Of a DNA stretch of 51,198 nt, positions 16,951 to 24,375 are shown piece after piece. The DNA lies in contig JAJFGG010000056.1 of assembly GCA_021776235.1 (NCBI GenBank), forward strand, positions 1 through 51,198, in the 5' to 3' direction. This DNA comes from Alphaproteobacteria bacterium (GTDB lineage Bacteria; Pseudomonadota; Alphaproteobacteria; GCA-2731375). The position numbers and the translations under genes are program-made. The notes beneath the pieces are model-generated. The model saw nothing but the letters and a program-made list of their open reading frames with translations, ran no database searches and was not told where the DNA came from. Positions within the stretch are counted from its first letter, which is position 1; the number at the start of each line of letters is the position of its first letter.

Positions 16951-18180
16951 TCAGATTATCTTGCGCTCGCGCATATCCATGACCTCATCCTTGGAACAAC
17001 CCAGCCAGTCGCCGTAGATGGCTTCATTGTCGGCGCCCAACAGGGGCGAGGATGCGACCGGGACGTGGCTGTCGGACATTTTCAAAGGCCATCCCGCGAC
17101 GTTGACTTCGCCGCGTTGCGGATGCTCGATCTTGGTCATGATGCCGCGGGCATGCAAGTCCGGGTCATGCATCAATTCAAGTGTGTTGAAAACCGCACCG
17201 CAAGGCACGCCAGCCCCGGCAATCGCCTGCATCACTTCCTCCTTGGTATGCCGCATGGTCCAGTCGGTAATCGCCGTGTTCACAACATCGCGGGCGACAT
17301 AGCGGGCTGAGGGGTCTTGCAGGGCCGGATCATCGAGCAAATCCTCGCGCTCGATTATGCGGGCAAGGCGGCGCCAATGTTCCTCGTTGGCCCGTGAGGC
17401 AAAAATGAAGCAATGGTCGTCCGGTCCACCCGGTTTGCACGGATAGAGACCGCCGGGCGAAGAGCCGACGATATCGTTGCCGGCCCGGGGTAAAGCGCTA
17501 TCGGAGGGGACCTGTTTGCTCATCGCCGTGCGGCAATAGTTCAGCATCGCATCGCGCATGGCGATCTGGATGTGCTGGCCGCGTCCCGTGGTGTGGCGTT
17601 GGAACAAGGCGCCCAAAATACCCATGGCGCAGAGCATGCCGGTGCCGGTATCGCCGATGGTCGAACCCGGACGCACGGGCGGGCGGCCGGCCTCGCCGTT
17701 GATCGCCATGGTGCCGCCCGTCGCCTGGGCGATCATATCGAAAGACAGATAGTTCGCGTGCGGGCTGTCCGGCGCGAAGCCCTTGATCTGGGCGAAGATC
17801 ACCCGGGGGTTGATCGCGCTCAACCGTTCATAGTCAAAGCCCAGTCTGGCGAAGGTGCCGGGCGCCATGTTTTCGATGACAACATCGACGCTTTCGATCA
17901 ACCTGGCCAGCAGTGCCTTGCCTTCGTCATCCTTGAGGTTGCAGGTGATGCTGCGTTTGTTCAGATTGAAGTACAAGAAATAGTTTGCGTCGACGCCCGG
18001 TTGATCAGAAAAACTCCAGCGCCCCGGCTCTCCCTTCTTTGGCTCTTCGACCTTAACCACTTCCGCGCCCATCCAGGCAAGGGCTTCGGTGCATGAGGGG
18101 CCGGCCTCGAACTGGGTCAGATCGAGGATCTTGATGCCGTGCAATGCGGTTTTGCTCTCGGATGATATGCTGCCGTCCAT
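16951..18180 (-). CDS. Class III CoA-transferase (first copy)
   Basis: A 409-residue family III (formyl-CoA transferase type) enzyme that moves CoA between carboxylic acids through a mixed-anhydride and thioester on an aspartate. Hallmarks are ILDLTQFEAGPSCTEALAWMGAEVVKVEEP at the N-terminus, NLNKRSITCNLKD, IENMAPGTFARLGFDYERL, and the catalytic Asp in IGDTGTGM at about residue 176. It is 73 bases upstream of the 2-hydroxyacyl-CoA lyase gene on the same strand, so it probably loads CoA onto the lyase substrate or recovers CoA from formyl-CoA. It starts at 18180 and is divergent from the glyoxalase gene. Confidence 0.9.
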   Translation of the reverse strand: MDGSISSESKTALHGIKILDLTQFEAGPSCTEALAWMGAEVVKVEEPKKGEPGRWSFSDQPGVDANYFLYFNLNKRSITCNLKDDEGKALLARLIESVDVVIENMAPGTFARLGFDYERLSAINPRVIFAQIKGFAPDSPHANYLSFDMIAQATGGTMAINGEAGRPPVRPGSTIGDTGTGMLCAMGILGALFQRHTTGRGQHIQIAMRDAMLNYCRTAMSKQVPSDSALPRAGNDIVGSSPGGLYPCKPGGPDDHCFIFASRANEEHWRRLARIIEREDLLDDPALQDPSARYVARDVVNTAITDWTMRHTKEEVMQAIAGAGVPCGAVFNTLELMHDPDLHARGIMTKIEHPQRGEVNVAGWPLKMSDSHVPVASSPLLGADNEAIYGDWLGCSKDEVMDMRERKII

Positions 18181-18240
18181 GGACGTCTTCCTTTATGCTT
18201 AGAGGGTCAAGGCGATACGTGGTGTCCTGCCAGGGAATTA

Positions 18241-18254
18241 CCGGATATGCTCTA
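18241..18254 (-). repeat. TAGAGCATNNCCGG repeat, copy 4
   Basis: Read on the minus strand this is TAGAGCATATCCGG. It sits in the 113-bp divergent space between the CoA-transferase (start 18180) and glyoxalase (start 18294) genes, the only copy that does not touch a coding region. Confidence 0.55.
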
Positions 18255-18293
18255 CTCACCCTAGTATTCTAAACCAAAGAAGCGGAACTGCGC

Positions 18294-18734
18294 ATGAGAT
18301 ATCTTCACACCATGGTTCGCGTCTCGAACCTCGACGAAACGCTGCATTTTTTCTGCGATTTGCTGGGCATGGTCGAGACCCGGCGTAGCGAAAGCGAAAA
18401 GGGACGCTACACCAACATATTCCTGGCCGCCTCGGCGGACGAGGATGCGGCCAGGGCGACCAAGGCGCCGGTTGTTGAGCTGACCTATAATTGGGACCCC
18501 GAAGACTACGCCGGCGGGCGTAACTTTGGCCACCTGGCTTTCCAGGTCGATAATATCTACCAAACCTGCCAGAGTCTGATGGATGCGGGCGTTATCATAA
18601 ACCGGCCGCCCCGTGACGGTTATATGGCCTTCATCCGCACCCCGGACGATATCTCGATCGAATTGTTGCAGGACGGCGATCCCCTGCCGTCGCAAGAGCC
18701 GTGGGCATCGATGGAGAATACAGGCAGCTGGTAG
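18294..18734 (+). CDS. gloA: Lactoylglutathione lyase (glyoxalase I)
   Basis: A 146-residue VOC-fold protein that aligns well with E. coli GloA. All four metal ligands are present: His5 (LHTM), Glu62 (VELTYNW), His80 (FGHLAF) and Glu123 (ISIELL). It would isomerise the glutathione hemithioacetal of methylglyoxal or another 2-oxoaldehyde. Unlike E. coli GloA it lies directly upstream of a CoA-transferase gene, 61 bases away on the same strand, so it may be specialised for an aldehyde arising in this pathway. That specialisation is inference. Confidence 0.82.
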   Translation: MRYLHTMVRVSNLDETLHFFCDLLGMVETRRSESEKGRYTNIFLAASADEDAARATKAPVVELTYNWDPEDYAGGRNFGHLAFQVDNIYQTCQSLMDAGVIINRPPRDGYMAFIRTPDDISIELLQDGDPLPSQEPWASMENTGSW

Positions 18735-18795
18735 CGTCACCCAGACCCATTGGCCACGTAAGAAGAAAACCAACGATACTAGGAGATGCTGGCCC

Positions 18796-19986
18796 ATGAC
18801 CGGTGCGCTGGAGGGGATAAAGGTGCTTGATCTGGCCCGCTATGTCGCTGGGCCCTATTGCGCCCAGATGTTGGGCGATTTCGGGGCCGACGTGGTCAAG
18901 GTCGAGAAGCCGGGAACAGGCGATGTCATGCGCGGTCCCGGCGCCGCGACAGGTGACGACAGGCTCTACATGCTGATGTACAACCGCAACAAGCGCTCCC
19001 TGACGCTGGACCTTCGCCATCCGGGCGGCCGCGAAATTCTGGCCTCGCTGATCACCGAGGCCGATGTCCTGGTGGAAAATTTTCGCCCCGGCACCATGGA
19101 AGCCATGGGCTTTGGTTGGGAAGAGGCAAGCGCCCTGAATCCGCGCCTGGTGATGGCCCGCATTTCAGGCTTTGGGCAGGACGGCCCCTGGGCCACGCGG
19201 CCTGCGTTCGACGCCATCGCCCAGGCCGAAGGTGGTTTGATGCACCTGACCGGAAGCCCCGATGGCGAGGCGACAATGATCGGTTCCATCGTGATTGATT
19301 ATTCCACCGGCACCAATGCCGCCCTGGGCGTGATGGCTGCCCTGCACGCGCGGGCGCGAACCGGACGCGGCCAGGTGGTCGACGTGCCGCTGCTGGATAC
19401 CGCCATGTCCTTTCTGATGACGGCAGTGGCCGAACACCATCGCGATGGCACGGTGATGGGGCGCATGGGTAACCGGGACCGTTATAGCGCGCCGACCAAT
19501 ACTTATCGTACCCGCGATGGCGAACGTCTGCACCTGATGGGCGGCAATCAAAAGCATTTCGAAGCCCTGCTGGAAATCATGGGAGAAACCCAGGTCATGG
19601 CGGACCCGGCGTTCGCCACGTCGGCGGGACGGCTGGAAAATGCCGATCTGGTTGATGAGACCGTAGCCGGCTGGTTCGCGCGCCATGATCGGGATTGGCT
19701 GCTTGACCATTTGCTGGCGGCTGGCGTCCCCTGTGCCCGGCTGGCGAATGTGGCGGATCTGGCTGAAAATCCCCAGGTCAGGCATCGCGGTCAAATCATC
19801 GAGGTGGAGCACCCCAATCTGGGCACCGTGGCGATGCAGGGCAATCCGATCCGCCTGACCGATACGCCGGTCGAAACCCAACGTGGCGTGCCGACCCTGG
19901 GGCAGCAAAGCGATGAGGTTCTAGGCGAATGGCTGAACCTTGACGCAGACGCCATCGCCGCCTTGCGCCAGAATGGCGTGATTTAG
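18796..19986 (+). CDS. Class III CoA-transferase (second copy)
   Basis: A 396-residue family III CoA-transferase. Hallmarks are VLDLARYVAGPYCAQMLGDFGADVVKVEKP, NRNKRSLTLDLRHP, ENFRPGTMEAMGFGWEE, the nucleophilic aspartate in IVIDYSTGTNAALGV (about residue 172), and GRGQVVDVPLLDTAM. The start ATG 18796 has AGGAG at 18781-18785; the longer frame to 18613 overlaps glyoxalase and is a shadow. It differs clearly from the copy at 16951, so the two probably act on different acids. Genes for glyoxalase and this transferase form a plus-strand pair divergent from the lyase operon. Confidence 0.9.
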   Translation: MTGALEGIKVLDLARYVAGPYCAQMLGDFGADVVKVEKPGTGDVMRGPGAATGDDRLYMLMYNRNKRSLTLDLRHPGGREILASLITEADVLVENFRPGTMEAMGFGWEEASALNPRLVMARISGFGQDGPWATRPAFDAIAQAEGGLMHLTGSPDGEATMIGSIVIDYSTGTNAALGVMAALHARARTGRGQVVDVPLLDTAMSFLMTAVAEHHRDGTVMGRMGNRDRYSAPTNTYRTRDGERLHLMGGNQKHFEALLEIMGETQVMADPAFATSAGRLENADLVDETVAGWFARHDRDWLLDHLLAAGVPCARLANVADLAENPQVRHRGQIIEVEHPNLGTVAMQGNPIRLTDTPVETQRGVPTLGQQSDEVLGEWLNLDADAIAALRQNGVI

Positions 19987-20009
19987 GAGAAATTCAAACA
20001 GGTGTCCGG

Positions 20010-20678
20010 CTATCGGCCTTTCTCAATCAAGACTACATCATTTCCCACGATGACCAGAGTTGCCGGCGGGCCCATGGTCGACCAGCGCCTGGCCAGCCAA
20101 TGGAATGAGGCCTCCGAGAAGAAGCTGATGTGGGTCGGATCAGTGATGTAATGCCAGGTCTTGAACGCCTGCCGGTCGCGGACCCGTTTGGTCATGATGC
20201 CCAGCCAGCCGCCAGGGACAAGGCCGGCCCACAGGCCATCAAGTTTCTTACCCGGTTGGGCCAGGTGTTCAGCCACTTCGCTCAAGGTAACGAAGTCGTA
20301 GGCTGCCGACAGGACGGATTTATCGGGCGCGTAATGGGGATCGTAGAGGGTAACCGTGTGCCCTGCCGCCTCGAACATTTTCGACAGCGTCGGCCCGGGG
20401 CCGCAGCCAAAGTCGAGGCCCCGGGCCCCGGGCGCCAGGCGTTCAGCCAACGGCGCGAACAAACGGTCAAGAAAACGCCGGTATCCGGGATCGTCGGGCC
20501 GATTGTCGTGGAGATCATAATAAGCCTTTGCCGCCGCATCCGACAGATGCTGGGCGGCTGGCACGAATACCAGATCGCAGGCCCGGCAGTGCAGATAGTC
20601 GCGGGTCCTATCGACATGGTAAGGCTCGATGGACGGGCCGTGGCAAAGCGGGCATAGGTGAGCTTCCGTCTCTTTCAT
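20010..20678 (-). CDS. Zinc-ribbon class I methyltransferase
   Basis: A 222-residue protein with an N-terminal zinc ribbon (Cys9, Cys12, Cys31, Cys34; CPLC and CRAC) followed by a Rossmann methyltransferase domain: motif I LDFGCGPGPTL (88-98), then VTLYDPHYAP and YDFVTLSEVAEHL. This domain pairing is found in methyltransferases acting on sugars, lipids or RNA; no substrate can be given. It is convergent with the CoA-transferase gene (24 bases apart) and followed upstream by a 112-bp gap. Confidence 0.85.
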   Translation of the reverse strand: MKETEAHLCPLCHGPSIEPYHVDRTRDYLHCRACDLVFVPAAQHLSDAAAKAYYDLHDNRPDDPGYRRFLDRLFAPLAERLAPGARGLDFGCGPGPTLSKMFEAAGHTVTLYDPHYAPDKSVLSAAYDFVTLSEVAEHLAQPGKKLDGLWAGLVPGGWLGIMTKRVRDRQAFKTWHYITDPTHISFFSEASFHWLARRWSTMGPPATLVIVGNDVVLIEKGR

Positions 20679-20790
20679 GGCCGACTAAACCGAAATGCGG
20701 GGCATATTGGGCTGCGTCCTTGTCTCAATTGCTGGCGTCCTCTCTGCGGCAAGCAAATGGGTGTCTCTTTTCTCGCGGCCGTAGATAAAA

Positions 20791-22023
20791 TCAGACCAGC
20801 GCATTCTTGAACGCAACGCCGTCCTTTAAAATCAAGTCTATGGCCTCGCCCTGGCCGTCGAGGCAGGAAATATCGTCCAGGGGGTTGCCGTCGACAGCGA
20901 TGAGATCGGCCAGGGCGCCGGGCGCCACCACGCCCAATTCGCCTTCCTGGTTCAACAGGCGGGCGTTGGCCGAGGTCGCGGAACGCAGTACGTCCAGGGC
21001 CGGCATCACCTGGGCCCGAATGGCGAATTCGTTCGACTGGTCTTTGTGCATGCCACCCAACAGGTCGGTGCCGAGACCTATGTTGACGCCCGCCTCGTGG
21101 GCCATTGCCAAAGCTTCCAGGCCCTGGACCCGGACATCGTCAACCTTGGCCACGCTTTCGGGGGGCAGGCCATAGTCGGCGCCATATTTGTGCAGGGAGT
21201 TGTAGGTCACCAAAGTGGGCACCAGCCAGGCATCCTTTTCGAGCATCAAATCAAGGGTTACCCGGTCGATCAGATTGCCATGTTCGATGGAGCGCACGCC
21301 CAGGCGCACACAGCGGTTGATGGCCTCGGGCGTATAGGCATGCGCCATCACGTAGGTGCGCCAGGAGGTTGCCTCCCACACTGCCGCCGCGATCTCGTCT
21401 TCGGAATATTGCAGGTTCCAGATCGGATCGGTCGGCGAGGCGACGCCGCCTGAAGCCATGATTTTTATCTGAGTGGCGCCGCGGCGCAGCTCGGTACGCG
21501 CCGCCTTGCGTACCTCGTCAACGCCATCGGCGATGGCTGTGAACTGCGCGCTGGGCAGGCAGCATTGGCAACCTTGCCAATCATGGACCCGTGGCCGCGC
21601 ATCGCCGTGACCGCCGGTCTGGCTCAATACCCGCCCGGAATAAAACAGCCGCGGGCCGGCGATCAGGCCTTCTTCTATGGCCATGGCCATGCCCCAATCG
21701 GCGCCGCCGGCATCCCGAACGGAGGTAAAGCCGCGCCGCAGCATGCCCTCGGCGATCCTGCCGGCCCGCATGGCCGTCAACGAGGCCGGATCATCGCCGA
21801 TGCTGCCCAGGTTCGCCGTGGTGGCAATGATATGGACATGGGCATCAATCAGTCCCGGCATCAGCACCCGCCCGCCCAGGTCGATCACCCGGTCGCCTCT
21901 CGGCACGCCACCCTGGCCGACCTCTCTGATACGGTTGCCCTCGATCACCACATGGGTGCCGTCCTGCAAGTCGGGCGAATGCCCGTCGAACAGCAGCCCA
22001 TTGCTTAAGACCGTCAATGCCAT
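20791..22023 (-). CDS. Binuclear amidohydrolase (prolidase/imidazolonepropionase-like)
   Basis: A 410-residue amidohydrolase with a full binuclear metal site: HVH (His62, His64), the bridging carboxylated-lysine candidate Lys187 in ATQIKIMASGG, His228 (MAHAYT), His248 (IEHGN) and Asp320 (LGTD). This arrangement and the ASGGV segment match Xaa-Pro or acyl-amino-acid dipeptidase-like amidohydrolases of bacteria. An unusual CQCC cluster occurs at about residues 152-155. No signal peptide is seen, so it should be cytoplasmic. It is divergent from the cupin gene, with 123 bases between starts. Confidence 0.85.
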   Translation of the reverse strand: MALTVLSNGLLFDGHSPDLQDGTHVVIEGNRIREVGQGGVPRGDRVIDLGGRVLMPGLIDAHVHIIATTANLGSIGDDPASLTAMRAGRIAEGMLRRGFTSVRDAGGADWGMAMAIEEGLIAGPRLFYSGRVLSQTGGHGDARPRVHDWQGCQCCLPSAQFTAIADGVDEVRKAARTELRRGATQIKIMASGGVASPTDPIWNLQYSEDEIAAAVWEATSWRTYVMAHAYTPEAINRCVRLGVRSIEHGNLIDRVTLDLMLEKDAWLVPTLVTYNSLHKYGADYGLPPESVAKVDDVRVQGLEALAMAHEAGVNIGLGTDLLGGMHKDQSNEFAIRAQVMPALDVLRSATSANARLLNQEGELGVVAPGALADLIAVDGNPLDDISCLDGQGEAIDLILKDGVAFKNALV

Positions 22024-22146
22024 GGCGTCCCCCCAATGTTATCCGGGCTCAGATTTCTCGACATTGCCGGACTGGTCAAGCGGGAAAGTTCTGGCGCCCT
22101 GCAATGCTGCTGCGTACATTCGTCCGGGCGAGCGGGGGGAAGGACC

Positions 22147-22452
22147 ATGATGGATATTCTACAGCCAGGAAAATACGAGGCCCCGGTCGACGGCGACCTG
22201 GTTGCCGCCGACTGGCAAAAGCGCGGCTATAGCTGCAACCTGTTTGTCGATCCGCCCGGGCAACAATGGCTGGATTTCGTCCATGCCACCAACGAATTGG
22301 TGACAGTTGTCGACGGAGGGTTGGAAATGACCGTGGGTGAGACACGGCTGCAAATGGGGCCGGGCGACGAAGTGTTTATTGCCGCCGGTGCCCGGCACTC
22401 GGTCTGCAACATTCACGATGGCACATCGCGCTGGCTTTTCGGCTACGATTAG
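22147..22452 (+). CDS. Small cupin-domain protein
   Basis: A 101-residue single-domain cupin. Motif 1 is partly degenerate (WLDFVHATNELVTVVDGG, with His, Asn and Glu) and motif 2 is GDEVFIAAGARHSVCN with one histidine, giving a plausible single-metal site. Start ATG 22147 has AAGGA shortly upstream; ATG 22150 is an alternative. It heads a tight plus-strand operon with an NTF2-like protein and an FMN 2-hydroxyacid dehydrogenase. It may sense or modify a small molecule of that pathway; the function is unknown. Confidence 0.8.
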   Translation: MMDILQPGKYEAPVDGDLVAADWQKRGYSCNLFVDPPGQQWLDFVHATNELVTVVDGGLEMTVGETRLQMGPGDEVFIAAGARHSVCNIHDGTSRWLFGYD

Positions 22453-22464
22453 GAGGATATGGAG

Positions 22465-22875
22465 ATGCAGGACAGCACATTGAGCCGGGACAGATTGGAA
22501 CAATTGACCCGCTCCTTTACGGAAACCTTCAACGACAATGACCTGGACGCGATGATGGCCTATTTCGCCGAAGAGGGGGCGCTATATGACCAGCATGATG
22601 GCGCGGTGGCCGAGGGTTTGGCCGCCATCCGCACGGCCTTTCAACCGCAATTCGACGGCGAGTATGGCGTCATGCGCTTCGCGGCGGAGGATCTATTCAT
22701 CGACCCGGCGCAGGCTAAAACCATGATCCGTTGGCTCTGTTCCTTCGATACCAAGCGTGGCCGGACGGGATGGCGCGGCCTGGATATTCTGCATTTCAAC
22801 GGGGCCGGGAAGATCACCACCAAACTGACCTACGCAAAGGCCAAAGTTCTAAAACTAGACGCCGTGGAGGCCTGA
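22465..22875 (+). CDS. SnoaL/NTF2-like domain protein
   Basis: A 136-residue protein of the NTF2-like fold. The pattern FTETFNDNDLDAMMAYFAEEGALYDQHDG is typical of SnoaL-like polyketide cyclase or steroid isomerase relatives and of stand-alone ketosteroid-isomerase-like proteins. I start at ATG 22465, eight bases after AGGAGG (22451-22456); ATG 22459 is only two bases from that site. It is twelve bases after the cupin stop and two bases before the next GTG start, so translational coupling is likely. The substrate is unknown. Confidence 0.8.
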   Translation: MQDSTLSRDRLEQLTRSFTETFNDNDLDAMMAYFAEEGALYDQHDGAVAEGLAAIRTAFQPQFDGEYGVMRFAAEDLFIDPAQAKTMIRWLCSFDTKRGRTGWRGLDILHFNGAGKITTKLTYAKAKVLKLDAVEA

Positions 22876-22877
22876 AC

Positions 22878-23981
22878 GTGTTTCGAGATGACCGTAGCAA
22901 ACCCGGCACAATTCTGCGCTTCCAGGCGCTGCACGAAATCGCTGCCGAAGCCAGGGCCCGCCTGCCCCGCAATATCTGGGACTATATGCTGGGAGCGACC
23001 GAGACCGAGACCACGGCCAAACGCAACCGCATGGCCCTGGATGCGCTGGCCCTGCGCCCGCGCATGCTGCGCGATGTCCGCAATATAGACATCTCCAGCC
23101 AGTTTTTGGGTGTCGACCTTGAATTGCCGCTCACCTTCGCGCCCATTGGTTCGTTGGAATCATTTGACCCGGAGGGCGGCGCGGCGGCGGCCCGGGCGGC
23201 GGCCCGCCACGGCATGCTGACGACCTTAAGTTCGGTCTCCGCTCCCGGTCTGGAGGCTACAGCGGCAGCGGCGGCGGGTCCGAAAATCTTCCAACTCTAC
23301 GTGCGCGGCGATGCGGATTGGATTGACGATCATGTACACCGGGCCCAGGCTGCCGGCTACACCGCCTTTTGTCTGACTGTCGATGTCGCCGTCTACAGCC
23401 GGCGGGAGCGGGACATCGTCAACCGTTTTGTCAAACCCTGGCGGAGAACGGCCGGCGGTCAGGACCATCAGGCAGCCCTGAACTGGAAGGACGTGGAACG
23501 CTTTAAGCGGGTTCACGATATACCTTTGCTGATAAAGGGCATCATGACGGCGGAAGATGCCGCCATGGCCTGTGATCTCGGTGTCGATGGTGTCTGGGTT
23601 TCCAATCACGGTGGCCGTCAGTTGGACCAGGCCCAGGGCAGCACAGCGGTATTGCCCGAGATTGTTGCTGCCATTGAGGGCAGGGCTGCGGTGATCGTCG
23701 ACGGTGGCTATCTGCGCGGCACGGACATCATCAAGGCATTGGCGCTGGGCGCCGATCTTGTCGCCCTGGGCCGTTTGACCGCCATGGGCCTGGGCGCGGC
23801 AGGTGAAGAAGGCCTGGTCCGGGCCATTGATTTACTGGCCGAGGAGATGCAGATCGCCATGGGCCTGATGGGTCTGGCCCGCCTGGGGGAATTATCGTCC
23901 GAGCAGCTGACCGCTGCCCCTGCGGTCGTTTCCCCCCATGTCCTGAGTGCATTTCCCCTATTGCCGACAAAGCAGCCTTAA
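22878..23981 (+). CDS. FMN-dependent 2-hydroxy-acid dehydrogenase
   Basis: A 367-residue flavoprotein of the lactate dehydrogenase/glycolate oxidase family, oxidising an L-2-hydroxy acid to the 2-oxo acid. The active-site signature SNHGGRQLD holds the proton-abstracting His244 and substrate-binding Arg247; Lys220 (LLIKGI), Asp169 (LTVDV) and QLYV (139-142) are also present, with FMN phosphate binding in VIVDGGYLRGTDIIKALALGAD. Start GTG 22878 has GGAGG at 22866-22870; the ATG at 22731 belongs to a shadow frame over the NTF2 gene. It closes the operon begun by the cupin gene. The acid is unknown, but the theme fits the nearby 2-hydroxyacyl-CoA lyase. Confidence 0.88.
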   Translation: MFRDDRSKPGTILRFQALHEIAAEARARLPRNIWDYMLGATETETTAKRNRMALDALALRPRMLRDVRNIDISSQFLGVDLELPLTFAPIGSLESFDPEGGAAAARAAARHGMLTTLSSVSAPGLEATAAAAAGPKIFQLYVRGDADWIDDHVHRAQAAGYTAFCLTVDVAVYSRRERDIVNRFVKPWRRTAGGQDHQAALNWKDVERFKRVHDIPLLIKGIMTAEDAAMACDLGVDGVWVSNHGGRQLDQAQGSTAVLPEIVAAIEGRAAVIVDGGYLRGTDIIKALALGADLVALGRLTAMGLGAAGEEGLVRAIDLLAEEMQIAMGLMGLARLGELSSEQLTAAPAVVSPHVLSAFPLLPTKQP

Positions 23982-24375
23982 GCCAAGATACCGCCGCGAT
24001 TGGTCGTCGACGCTCCTGCTAATCCATTGCCAATCGCAAGGCTTAATTGAATAGCTGCGATATAATGAGTAAAATGCGTATGTAAATTAGCGATATACGA
24101 TTTAAGATTGCACAACAATTCGCCAAATTGGTTAAATGGCGAACGCGAGCGCCGCCACGATGCTGCGACTCACGCTTCTGTGAAATTTGTGCTATATTAT
24201 TCTGGCGCCAGACACGCACGGCTGATCGGGGCCTTGACCAACCGGGCGCAATTAGCGATGAGGTGCGTGCAGATGGCTCGCCCAGAGCCGACGGTGCTGT
24301 AAAATTTGCGGCGCAATAGTCGCGAGCAAAAAGATACCGGCGTATTGGGATCAATTGGAATTAGGAAGTGACGAT
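23982..24375 (+). promoter_or_regulatory. Leader and promoter region of gltBD
   Basis: This is a 394-bp AT-richer stretch without genes. An inverted pair GCGATTGG/CCAATCGC (23996-24003 and 24030-24037) may end the upstream transcript. TATATTAT near 24193-24200 is a good -10 candidate and is followed directly by the perfect palindrome TCTGGCGCCAGA (24201-24212), which could be an operator. AGGAAGTGA at 24363-24371 is the gltB ribosome site. I did not find a convincing -24/-12 sigma-54 site. Confidence 0.4.

Noticed and set aside
23982-24375. Sigma-54/NtrC promoter for gltB
   Set aside because: I searched for TGGC-N8-TTGC type spacing and found no convincing match; a TATATTAT -10 candidate is better.
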